Source of the DNA: Tethya wilhelma
Taxonomy: Eukaryota; Porifera; Demospongiae; Tethyida; Tethyidae
Direction of reading: 5' to 3'
Assembly: GCA_964030475.1 (NCBI GenBank)
Contig: CAXIPT010000005.1
Coordinates: 1,928,778-1,992,777 of the forward strand
DNA length: 64,000 nt
In this document: positions 10,227 through 20,525 of the stretch, piece by piece
How the letters are laid out: each line of letters begins with the position of its first letter
Numbering within the stretch: position 1 is the first letter of the stretch
Notes under the pieces: model-generated
Database searches by the model: none
Told to the model about the DNA's origin: nothing
What the model saw: only the letters and a program-made list of their open reading frames with translations
Position numbers and translations under genes: made by a program

Positions 10227-12141
10227 ATGGCCAACAGCTGTGTGTATGCGATTCTCAGCTTATTAGTCGCCGCAAGTCACGGTATGGCATAGTCTAGAAA
10301 TCTCTATAAGCGAATTATCGTTTACTAATCATGTAATTGTGGAAATAATAATATTTGTACACAATGAAATTAGTACACATTACTGAGAATTAGAATCATA
10401 GATACGAATCTATAATATCTTTGTTAGAATCAATAGAAGCTGTGTTTTAGCACAAATAGAAAAGTACGCATGCATGACAAGAAGAAACTTCTGTCTTCAA
10501 TTGTTTACAGAGGTCTGGAGTTTGGAGATAACTGCTGCAAAGGACATAGATCATGTGACAGAGGGAGACACTCTTCATCTTCAGTGTCATGGTGACGGTC
10601 CCCTGCAATGGGTGTGGCAAGGCGAGAGGATTTCAGGCAACTCTTCAATATTCCAACTCATGAACAACAGCCTCGTTATCGATAGGGTGTCACATGACTT
10701 AGTCGGAGAAGACAAGCCATATATCTGCACAAATGGAACACACAATTCCAGCATTTACATCATTTTAGAGAATGGTTCGTGAAATAATGATAAGTGCCAT
10801 GCGTACACCACAGTCAGTGGCGTATCCAGCATGGTGCTCAGGGTGCACCGGAGATGGCATCGTGTTCTGCAGTTTTTTCGGCTTTTTCTCCAATCTTATG
10901 TAAAATTTCACTCTTGAAAGTGAATTTAAAGTCTTATTATACCCGTATTATATCAGCACCCCCATAACTTAAATCCTGGATACGCCACTGACAATGTCAT
11001 GCATAAACTGCTAAACTAAGTGTTAGTGTACATAATTTGGTTGTTTTCCCTTCACTTTTGTGATTGATATGTTTAGCCATTTTGTATGAGTGCATGGCAC
11101 ACACATGGACTGTGGTGAACAATAGAATTTACCATGTCTGTAGCTATTATTAAATTTTGCTATTATAAACTTGCTCTATACTTCCTGTGGTCATTAAGGT
11201 ACAATGTCATGCATCTCTCTTTTTTTGCTTGTCAGAACTCTTATTTGAAGTGTGTGTTTTTTTGTTTTTTTTTTTTTTTTTCCATTAGATGATCGATCTA
11301 CAGATATACAAGGCATTGTCATTGGTTGCATCATTGGAGTGGGTGGAGCCACTGTGATCATCATGCTAGTCATGCTAGCTGTTTTCTGCACCTGCTACTC
11401 AAAGGACAAAGGTCAGCAGAACTCCGACATTAATTTTTGCATGAAGATGTAACTCAATGCAACCAGTTCCATGGACACACAATCATTACTAATGTATGAT
11501 AATTATCAATGACATAATTTGGTCATATTATGTATACACTGGCTCCTATAATATACACAGTATCTGACATGGATCATCTGAACTACACCGAATATGAAGA
11601 AATGGAACCACGGCTCAATCTTGAGAAGATAGCTCAGCTTGATCCAGCCATCCGGGCTAAAATAGACTTCCAATTTCTAGCCCGGCTCACTAACACGGAC
11701 CCGAGTGTCATAGCCAGTCTGGAGTACGACAACAAACAACCATCTAGATCTGATCGGGAGAGTGTAACAGTCAGTGGTGCCGGTCTGAGTAGCTCTCTCG
11801 GTGGCAGTGTTAGGAGTCTCACTCCCAGTCTCAGCCTGTCTCAGTCTGTGAGTCTAAAACCCCTCCCTTTAGCAACCGTTGCTAGCACTACTCCCTTAAG
11901 GAGAGTCAACACCGTGAACGACTTCAATCACTGTCCGCCTGGACCTAACCGACGTGTAAAGGAGATCAAAAGACGTGGAAGTCTTGCTAACTCTCATTCC
12001 ACCTCTCAGCCGACTATAGAGCAGTGTATGTTGAGCACTGATGAGGAAGACCTGAAGGCTGGTGTCCTGCAAATACTGAGCCTTGTACAAGAGTCAAAGA
12101 AACAGCACGAACAGCCAACAATAAACATTAATTTGAATTGA
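10227..12141 (+). CDS. Complete one-Ig transmembrane receptor, about 340 aa
   Basis: Exons 10227-10281, 10511-10774, 11289-11411 and 11561-12141 sum to 1023 nt, exactly 341 codons with the stop. Domains: signal peptide (residues 1 to about 18), one Ig domain (about 25-105, with LHLQCH and PYICTNGT around VWQGERIS), a TM helix (about 115-140) followed by CTCYSKDK, then a tail of about 195 residues. Potential N-glycosylation sites include GNSS and NNSL. The tail holds YEEM, YDN and a serine/leucine-rich stretch (SLSLSQSVSLKPLP). The YxxM and YxN settings would suit PI3K and Grb2 SH2 domains if phosphorylated; this is inference. It starts 387 bp after the FN3-Ig receptor and is convergent with TRAPPC12. 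I do not recognise an orthologue. Confidence 0.85.
10815..10990. mobile_element. hAT-like MITE in receptor intron
   Basis: Perfect 15-bp terminal inverted repeats, CAGTGGCGTATCCAG at 10815-10829 and its complement CTGGATACGCCACTG at 10976-10990, enclose about 146 bp with no ORF. CAGTGGCG ends are typical of hAT-superfamily derivatives. I saw no clear 8-bp target duplication. The truncated copy in the other contig (from 8911) stops inside this element at 9019, so it is the likely cause of that contig break. Confidence 0.75.
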
Positions 12142-12204
12142 TCTCATTATAATAACAATATTATTAATGTTGAACACAAAAAATATTATTGTTACGATAA
12201 GGAG

Positions 12205-13034
12205 CTATGCTTTAATGTTGAGTGAGTTGATATGGAATCCTTGGTGTACATGTTGAGCTAAAAGAGGAATGAAGTTAGCCTTCTTGGACAAGCTGTTCCC
12301 TGACTCCAACTCATAGGCAGCTGCCAGATTGGCCAGGACTGTTGGCTGGAGAGTGTGTGGAGGGTCAGAGGTCAAGAGAGTCTCCATCTCTTTGATGGCC
12401 TAGGGAATTACATCATTATGACATCATAAGAAGGTTGTAAAAAAATAATAAAATCTATATGTAGCACTACCTCTTTCAGTCGTCCCTGGTAGAATGTACA
12501 CACAGATAGATTACTCTTGATGGTCTGGTTTGAAGGGTCTAAGTTCAACACTTCTGCAAAACACTCCCCAGCCTTATGCCATCTTGCTAGGAACACATTC
12601 ACCAGTGCTCTGTAACCATGGTAACAATCAAACCATACACAAAGGCTCACAGAAATACAAATTTACTGACTCGTTTATTTTGACAGTAGATTTTCCAGCT
12701 GGGTCATTCTCCGCTAGTTTGGACACCATAGTGAAGTACCTCTGAGCTGAGAGAACGTCACCAACATGGAGATGAAGACGACCAATGGCTGAGTAGAGAT
12801 CCATCCCTAAAGTCGGCAAATCCTGGACTAAACGTTCATATACTTCTATTGCCAGATGGTAGTCCTGTGGCCAAGGTAACAAACATCAATACAATTATTA
12901 TTCACATTATATTATTATGTTGAATACCTGTATTGAGACGAATGTATTAGCAATGAGTGTCTTAACTCGGACCAATCTGTTCTTCCATAGACTGAGAGCA
13001 ACTGAGAATAGAAGATAATGGAGAAACACACTTT
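12205..13034 (-). CDS. TRAPPC12: TRAPPC12 3' exons (duplicate of 941-1770)
   Basis: Repeats the C-terminal TRAPPC12 exons at an offset of 1264 bp: 12205-12399, 12471-12609, 12659-12864 and 12928-13001. The sequence stops at 13034 exactly where the GA microsatellite would begin, followed by N at 13035. No 5' portion exists here. It is an assembly overlap or alternative haplotype of the gene at 941-4360. Confidence 0.88.
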
Positions 13035-13035
13035 N

Positions 13036-13478
13036 TATCATGTCACAGTGTCCCAGAGCTAGCTCTAAAACTTCAAAAAAATTTACAAATGACGTCATGT
13101 AGCGGTCATTGAGTGTGCGCATGCTCCAACTGAGGTGTTCAGCTCAGTGTGTGGCGGTCTTTCATCATGTTCTGGCAAGTTTCTCAAATTCAGAGTCTTT
13201 TCAACGGAACCTGCAGGCAGAGTGATTGTTTCTATTTATTGCCACCTCCAGAGACTAGTGCTATTGAGACCTAACAAGGGTCTTTCTAGTCTGGAGTATC
13301 CAGACCCTTTACACGCGCGCTAAAACTACGCGCGGGAAAAAGGGTCTGGATACTCCAGACTAGGGTCTTTCAAGGGCTCTCTATATCATAGTGGAGACAA
13401 AGCCTTCATCTACTGGGCCATACTACTGAGCAGTGCCAAATAATTTTTGCCATATAACACCAATATATCCCCTTTCAG
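13036..13478. promoter_or_regulatory. Upstream region of the MGAT5-like gene (CRE, NRF1-like motif, palindrome)
   Basis: Contains a perfect CRE, TGACGTCA (13090-13097), and TGCGCATGC (13116-13124), suggesting a promoter. A perfect palindrome with 25-bp arms follows (13286-13310 and 13339-13363; motif GGAGTATCCAGACCC) with a CG-rich loop, probably a tiny inverted-repeat element. The first coding exon must lie somewhere in this stretch, perhaps from the ATG near 13167, but I could not fix its donor site. Confidence 0.5.
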
Positions 13479-16400
13479 CTGTGATCTATCTTGCTCTGTG
13501 TGTGCTGATGTTATTCTATCACATGCAACAGAGCAATATTGAACCTGTGGAGCTCACCAGGGGTCAAAGTCCGCTCTTCTATAGAGGAGGAGGTAGAAAT
13601 CCGAAGAGTGTTCATCCAATGAGAGGAGAGGATTTGAGTCACATGACCACCCTACTGCACTCGCCAATGTTCACAGAACAAGGCATTAAACTGAAGTGGA
13701 TAGGAGAACGCATTAATAGGTGTGCTGGTTAGCCTCGAATCAGGCTCTCTCCTGCTTATTTTTTCCACACACGAATTATTATCTTTGCACACGGATAATA
13801 ATTTGGGTGCAGAAAAAATTAGTGGGAGAGAGCCCGGTTCAAACCTATATGTTGGTGCTGACAAATACATTCTTAATTCATTATTGTTTTCATGTGACTC
13901 TGTTATACATTATACAGGATGAGTGGTTCATGGGAGAAGGCTCAGGAGTCATTGGTGGCTGAGAAGAGATATCTCTTTACCAACTCTAAGAAGATTCTCC
14001 TCTTTCCTGGCCTGGTATGTGTGCTCATGGCATTAATGGTGCAGAGTGTCCTTAATGTACACTCCCACATGATGCTGAAATTAAAATTGTCAAACCATTG
14101 GTGTGTGTGTTGTTGTCTTCTCCAGCTGTCTGAGTATAGTGCTTACGACTTTGCTAATAATGCATATAAGGTAGGTCATTTCAATCTCATGATTATCACA
14201 TGACTATCGTGGTGTTCTATGCAGGGAGGCTATCTTGGCGAATTGGTTCAATGGAGTGACCTGATATCGGTAAATTTTACTTGCTTTTTTAAAAATTACA
14301 TCATTATGACATCATTTCTACTACCCCCTGCCCAGACTCTCCACATGCTGGGTCACAGTGTTGTAATCCTGACCTCAAAGAGTCAACTAGCGGAGAGGGT
14401 GTCAGGGACAGGTATGCTGACCCCCTGTACAGTGGGTTGCATTCACAGTAGTATATTATATACTGTATTGGTTTCTTTTCTTTTTAGAAGTCACTTATGA
14501 TCTTTTGTTCACGGACTATATTGGACTGTTTGCTCTGAGAGATAGTGCCCACTTTTCTTTGTACAAGGTACCACTATCACTGAGCATGCCTATTCTAAAC
14601 ATGCTCAGTATCAATTTTATATGTGTATGTCTGCTGTTTCATGTGCAGTGTAGAATAAGAGTGTTGGATTCGTTTGGAACTGAGCCAATATGTGAGTTAC
14701 TATGAATCTTCCGTTGCTACCACATATGTTTCACCTGGCCACATCATGATGTATGTAAAATCTATTGTACCACCCCACACAATGCAAATAGACAACTTTC
14801 GTACCAAACTGTTTGAAGTGGGAGAAGGTCTTGGAATGTTCAACAACTGGAACTTTGAAGATTCTCGTCAGTTTTGGACTCTCTTCCCTCACACTCCCGA
14901 CAACTCATTCCTGGGGTTTGTAGTGGAGATCAATCGCCATGGCAACAGCTCGTCAAAGTCCAACCAGGCGGTGTTGTACGGGAAGGAGGCGTGGTATGCT
15001 TACGGCAAAGAGGACTACCTCAACACCATCGCTGAGACCATGGAGCTGCACTCCACCTTCAAAGTCAGTGACATTGTGTAACATAGCTAGCCTCACCTCG
15101 TGCCCAGGCTCCTCTTTTGCTAGTCTTTTCTTCAAAAATATGCAAGGAAATATTCCCGAAGGAGGAGCCTGGGAACGAGGCTATGTAGAGCCTATAGATG
15201 TCTGATCTTTTGGAATGAGTTGGGTAATAGTATTGGGTTAATATTAAAAGTATGTTCAAATAATATCCATGTGTATACCTAGCCTTGTAAACCAAGCCCT
15301 CTCCACTATGCTTATTGCTAAGCATAGCTGGGAGGGCCTGGTTTATGGACACCCAAAAGACATTCTTTTGCTGCTCAATTACACTAAGGACTCTGAATTT
15401 TGACAATAAGACTAATGTTTCACTCTTGTTACCAATTATTGTGTGGGGAGGGCCTGGGTAGAGTGAATCTTGCTTTGAAGCAGTGTAACATTAGTCTTGT
15501 TACCTGGTCTTCCTGGTGCATATTGTATGGGGAGGGTTTGAGTATAGTAGAACATGTCTTTGGGGTCCTTCCAGCATATCTTTGAGACAGTGAGGGTCCA
15601 CTCCTACTTACAGAGCCACCTGCTATAATTATATTGTGTTGTTCTGTTTGCATGTAGGATGTAGGTCAAAGTTTACCGAGTCATGTGATCAACCATGGCG
15701 TCCTCCCTGCACATGATCTTCAGAGGTGGGTGATATGAAAATAAAATGCTCGTAACGTTCTCTGACTTTTATGAGTGTGTCACAGACTGCATTAACTGAC
15801 ATACAGTAAATGGTGTGTGTATTACCATGCTATTGCTACAGATTGTTGTCTGGTTCTAAAGCATTCATTGGACTGGGCTTTCCTTATGATGGTATGTGCT
15901 ACGTGTACAACAGTGATAATGCTGCATGCATACATGTCTACTATACGTGTTGATAGGAACTCTTATCTGGAAAATTTTTGTCTACATAAGTTTGCCTGCT
16001 TATGTTGTGATTGTCATTTCTGATAATCCATCCAAGAGTACATTGCCATCCATGTTTAGTGACAATAAGCATGGATTGTGCATTGCAAAATTTCACCAAT
16101 GATCGTTAGCAAATTTTCACCGCTATCGTTAATGATCACACTGATGTACTATACCACCTATACAATTAGTAACTTTAAAATGCATCCTCTCTCTCTCCCC
16201 CTTTGACTTCAGGTCCCGGGCCATTTGAGGCTCTGGCTAATGGCTGTGCTTTCATCCAGCCAAAATTCTCTCCTCCTCATGACCGACTCAATACAGTGAG
16301 TTCAAAGTACAATAATCTATATCCACGACTACCATTTGACCTTTTGACCTCTAGGAGTTCTTTAAAGGTAAGCCTACGTCTCGCCAGCTGACGTCTCAAG

Positions 16401-16887
16401 TTCCTTATTTGGAGCAGTTTGTGGGGAAACCTTATGTGAGTGTATATGGGCCTGGGGACGAGGCTAATATGCAACCAATCATATTGCAGTATTATGCCTT
16501 ACAGTGGTCATGTGACAATCATGTGATACATGTGCAGGTGTATACTGTGGATGTGAACAACCATAGTGCAATAAGAGAGGCTGTGTATGACATCATCTCA
16601 AGAAAGACTACGCAACCATATATTCCTTACGAATTCACTCAGCAGGTATGATACATGTAGAACTAGTCTCATTCCCAGGCTCTCTCCCTGCAAATATTTG
16701 AGATGCTGAAAACTAGGAAGGGAGAGAGTCTGATATGTGAAATCCAGCCAGGCTCTCTCCCTGTCATTTTCCAGCACTTGTGTAATATTTGTTGGGAGAG
16801 AGTCTGGGAACACGGTTACTATGCAACTGTTTGTAGGCCTTCACTTACAGTTTGTCAATCCTATTTAACCATTTCCCTCTAAATTAT

Positions 16888-16933
<46 letters not shown>

Positions 16934-17759
16934 GGGTATGTTGGAGAGGGTTGGAACCTACATTGCTCACCAAAACTTCTGTGATGGCGAGGACCTAGCT
17001 CTGGGACGTCCAGCGACTGCCAGCAGCACCTTTGAGGACCACACTGCTACTGAGGCAGTGGACGGATTGCTGACGGAACAGAGCTGCTTTTGGTCGGCTC
17101 CTGACCACACACACTGGTGGATGGTTGACTTAGGAAGAGACGTGAATATCGTCAAGATAAGAATCACTAATACTGTGAGTGGGTGGGGCCTCACATTCTA
17201 TCGTAGAGATGGAGTATAATGTCTTTTTTCTTCTTTTTTCCCCATTTTTTGTCTAGTTTGAGTGGATTCTGGCTAAAAGTTGGGGGACAGTGTTCGTGGA
17301 CCCGTTTGCTGTCACTCTCACCGACTCCCATGGCAACCAGGTGGGGAGTAGGGCCTTCAACGACAGTAGGACCTTCTACCTCTGGGAGGAGATCAACCTG
17401 CGGGCCAGATATGTCAGGATCGACTCTCTCAACTATGAAGGTGGGAGAGTATTGCTCCACCATATATAGATAGTGGGTGGTCTAATGTATTCCCAGCCTC
17501 TCTAATGCTCCACCATATATAGATATTCCCAGCCTCTCTTGCTGTGAATATTAGTGCATAAAAATTTTAATTACACTGTTTATGACATTAATTTTATCAT
17601 GCTAGAGTATTTTTTCTACCTCTAAACTGAGACCTTTCCCCTCTGTTGTAGATCAGGGGTAGAAAAAAAAAGGGTCTAGCTCAATAGACTGGAAGTCACA
17701 TATAACACTGTCTTTAATTTCTCTAAACAGAGTCTATAATGGAGTCATTTGTGTGCATG

Positions 17760-17799
<40 letters not shown>

Positions 17800-18628
17800 A
17801 AGGGGGAGGGGGGAGCAGAGAGCCTGGGAATGAGCTAGGCTGTGACAGATTGTACTCTTGTTACTTGCCAATCTATTCCCCTCTACTTTAGGTGCTCGTT
17901 ACTTTGTTCTGTGTGCTGTGGAGGTGTTTGGTGGTTCCAGTCGCCATCCCACATGGCCCGATCTCTCTCTCCTCTCAATGATTGTCTCAAAACAGGGTCA
18001 CTCCTGCAAGGAGGCGTGTCTCTCCAGTCACATGATCTGCGAGCCGACCTACTTCAGAGCTATCAATAAACCCTCTGTGATGAAGGAGATGTTCTCCTGT
18101 AATTCTACCAGCGCTATCAGCTCACAGTAAGACTGAAAGATTAATGCTACATGCTGTAGTTTGAGCACGTACAGTGATATATGTCTTACGTTCAATTTTT
18201 GCATGTTTAATTTGTACCTACATACTATCATGGTAATGGTTGTCAAAATTTCAAACATTTTAGTTTTGGTACATGACAACTACATGGTAATGTGTATAAA
18301 AATTTCCCCGATGCAAATAATTTAATTTATTAGTCAAATTACGGTTCCTATTTGTTCTACATTCATGTTCCCTCAGATATGTTGATTTCCTTCCTGCTCA
18401 ATGTGTGGTTGCTATTGACAACGGCCTCAAGGCTTCAACTGGTTCTTGTCTCACCAATGATAACACTGCTCTACTATCCTGCACTGGTGAGTCTGCTCCT
18501 ATCAATTAACGAAGTACTATGACATCATTATGACATCGTAATGTTTAGGTTCTCATGAAAGCTACCAAAGATTGTGTCCTTGTAGAAGATACACAGAAGG
18601 TCAACTGGCTGTTCCACCCGTTTCTTGA
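13479..18628 (+). CDS. MGAT5: MGAT5-type beta-1,6-GlcNAc-transferase with inserted fucolectin-like domain
   Basis: GnT-V adds beta-1,6-GlcNAc branches to N-glycans in the Golgi. Exons I place include 13479-13719, 13919-14013, 14649-14691, 14792-15075, 15658-15725, 15842-15891, 16213-16295, 16355-16435, 16538-16645, 16936-17175, 17257-17440, 17892-18127, one from about 18377 to 18486, and 18549-18628; short exons lie at about 14125-14170, 14224-14269, 14335-14411 and 14488-14568. A type II TM (AVIYLALCVLMLFYH) opens the first. MGAT5 signatures: GELVQWSDLIS, RVLDSFGTEP, LFPHTPDNSFLGFVVE, FIGLGFPYDGPGPFEALANG, PYIPYEFTQQ, CKEACLSSHMICEP and QRLCPCR near the end. Between HQNFCDG and HPTWPDLS lies a whole extra domain (about 150 aa) of F5/8C fucolectin type. 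The N-terminal exon is not assigned. Confidence 0.88.
13730..13850. mobile_element. 'CCCAGGCTC' hairpin element, diverged copy
   Basis: Left arm tagcctcgaatcaggctctc and right arm gggagagagcccggttcaaa are inverted complements with mismatches around an AT-rich core. It lies in an MGAT5 intron. Member of the dispersed hairpin family described in the findings. Confidence 0.6.
15088..15183. mobile_element. 'CCCAGGCTC' hairpin element
   Basis: Arms cctcgtgcccaggctcctc and gaggagcctgggaacgagg are almost perfect complements, flanked by tag/cta, with a loop of about 45 bp. A related element, arms ending in aaaccaagccctctcc and gggagggcctggttt, follows at about 15283-15347. Both are in an MGAT5 intron. 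Confidence 0.75.
16664..16818. mobile_element. 'CCCAGGCTC' hairpin element, compound copy
   Basis: Starts tagtctcattcccaggctct and ends gagagagtctgggaacacgg, with internal copies of the arm motif (aggctctctccctg), so it looks like two hairpins nested or fused. It lies in an MGAT5 intron directly before a CA microsatellite (16893-16929). Confidence 0.65.
17761..17800. repeat. (GT)n microsatellite
   Basis: GT tract in an MGAT5 intron, followed by half of a hairpin element (gagcctgggaatgag at about 17820). Confidence 0.9.
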
Positions 18629-18908
18629 GAATCAGACACAACCAGGAACTCCCATGCAGCTGTTCCGTGATATTATGGTCTCTGTATATACAAAGCTAAT
18701 GGACTTGTGTGGATCCCGCATACAATGTTACATATGTTTGAATTCAACTTTAACCTCCACTGCTTCATATGCATGATGTGACTTCCTCCCATCCACAATG
18801 TGTTCATGACCACAATCCCATTAGCACATATGTACATACACTAGAAGTATTCAATTTGTAAGCTTTCATCATGTCTTCATTACTATTGAGACTACATACT
18901 GTAGACAG

Positions 18909-18939
<31 letters not shown>

Positions 18940-19052
18940 AGTATACATGGCAGTTGTGTGGATTATGCATAAATAACAAGCAAAGTGAGATGGAGCAATA
19001 CATGCAGAATGTGCACAAAGTAAAATGAATGAAGTAAAAAGAAAAAATAATA
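18629..19052. other. Convergent intergenic spacer
   Basis: Lies between the 3' ends of the MGAT5-like gene and LRRC58. Apart from a CA tract at 18911-18940 and AT-rich sequence I see nothing. Confidence 0.7.
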
Positions 19053-20342
19053 TTATCCTAACAGCACCCTCTTCATCTTGTCGTGAGCGGCCTGCTCCTC
19101 CTCCTCGCTGGACACGCCCCCTGATGAGGTGTCCTCTGAGGCACACATGGCCGAACACAGGTACTGCATTAGAGGAACACGATACTTGCCACAAAAGTCT
19201 ACAAACTTGACACTACGATATTGTGAGCTGAAATAGACCCCATTGCACCTAGGATTGTCACAGCACTGTGCTTTGCTGAGATAGTTCACAAGTACTGTCG
19301 GAATGACCTCTGGACTGTAAGCAATGGAGTTCTTTTTAATGCACCTCCCAGCTAGCTCCAATAAACTGGGAACAGTGTTTGGCCACTCTTTCACAAATCT
19401 CATAACCAGTGGATTGTTCCGTAAACTCAACTCTCGTAGATTGGTCAATTTCAGTAAGTTTTGTGGAAGAGTCTGAAGTTGGTTGTCGTGGAGACGTAAC
19501 GACTGTAGATTAGTAAGTTGTGTCAGTTCATTGGGGAGGGATTCCAACTTGTTCCCACAGAGGATTAGTGCTGTGAGTTCGGTGAGCTGACCCACCTCAG
19601 ACGGGAGGAGTGTGAGATAATTGCCACCCAGGTAGAGGTAGTTCAACCTGCAGGTATGTGAGGGGAAACAGCAACAGGAAATGTCTAAAGGAATTCACAC
19701 TGTTCACAGGTAGTAGGCACTACATAGTGCACACACATTGTCACACACACATGGTCACACTCGCACACACACATTGTCACACACACATGGTGCCACTTGC
19801 ACACACACATTGTCAGACACACACATTGACACCTCCTTGTTAGGCATCTCTATAGAGTTGTTGTGAAGAGAATGAACAATGCATATGGACATGTATTATA
19901 CTTCATCTCACCTTTTCAATTTGCCAATGCTAGCCGGTAATCTTGAGATATAATTTGCTCCAATTCGCAGCGACTGCAGCTGCTCCAGGTCACATATCTG
20001 TGGGGGGAACTGTTCAAAAGCATTCCCACTAAAATTCACATCTCTCAGTTTAGTGAGTCGTCTGAAATTATCAGGCAGAGCCTTCATGTGATTGTGCTTG
20101 GCTACTAGCACTTTCAGTTGAGTTAGACAGCATATCTGCAGGGGAAATTCTTGCAGAAGATTCGAAGAGACGTCTAAATATTGGATGAAACTAGCGAATG
20201 AAGAGATTGCAGGAGGTAGAGAGGTGAACTGATTGAAAGACAGATCCACATGTCCCACTTTCTCCCTCTGTATCTCGTCCACTAGCCATTCCGGTAGCTC
20301 CTCCAGAGAACGGTTTGTGAGGTCCTTCTTTACTAGGCTCAT
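19053..20342 (-). CDS. LRRC58: Leucine-rich repeat-containing protein 58
   Basis: Two exons, 19912-20342 and 19053-19647, join in phase (AG|G at the junction gives Arg). The protein is about 341 aa: roughly nine LRRs (for example LRDVNFSGNAFEQFPPQICD, LQSLRLHDNQLQTLP), then the family-specific C-terminal block SLLELAGR, CDNPRCNGVYF, VDFCGKYRVPLMQYLCS and the terminal KMKRVLLG. The Cys-rich tail after the LRRs matches vertebrate LRRC58, reported as a cullin-RING substrate receptor; that role is from family knowledge. The start is the ATG at 20342. It shares a 183-bp head-to-head promoter with PEX19. Confidence 0.93.
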
Positions 20343-20525
20343 CTCGCAGCCAGGCGCTTCAGATTATGGAATTTGAAAGACATAATTTCCTTTAAATATT
20401 TTACCTGTTGATGTATACAACACAGCAAGTTGACCAAGATTAACCACGTGACCTTTGGAAATTGACCTTTTGCTATGCAATTTGTCACGCCCCCCCTACT
20501 AGTACACGTGGCTATTGAACAAAAG
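20343..20525. promoter_or_regulatory. Bidirectional promoter LRRC58/PEX19 with two E-boxes
   Basis: The 183 bp between the two start codons contain CACGTG at 20445-20450 and 20505-20510. No other feature is visible. Divergent use is inferred from gene orientation. Confidence 0.6.

Noticed and set aside
1..12141. True recent tandem duplication of receptor and TRAPPC12
   Set aside because: The duplicated blocks end precisely at Ns, low-complexity sequence or a MITE, and the two overlaps chain head to tail; an assembly artefact explains this better. Not excluded without reads.
18900..19860. CRISPR-like spaced repeats (cacacacattgtcacacacacatgg at 19725-19830)
   Set aside because: A degenerate CA-rich minisatellite in the LRRC58 intron of a eukaryotic gene, with no regular spacers.
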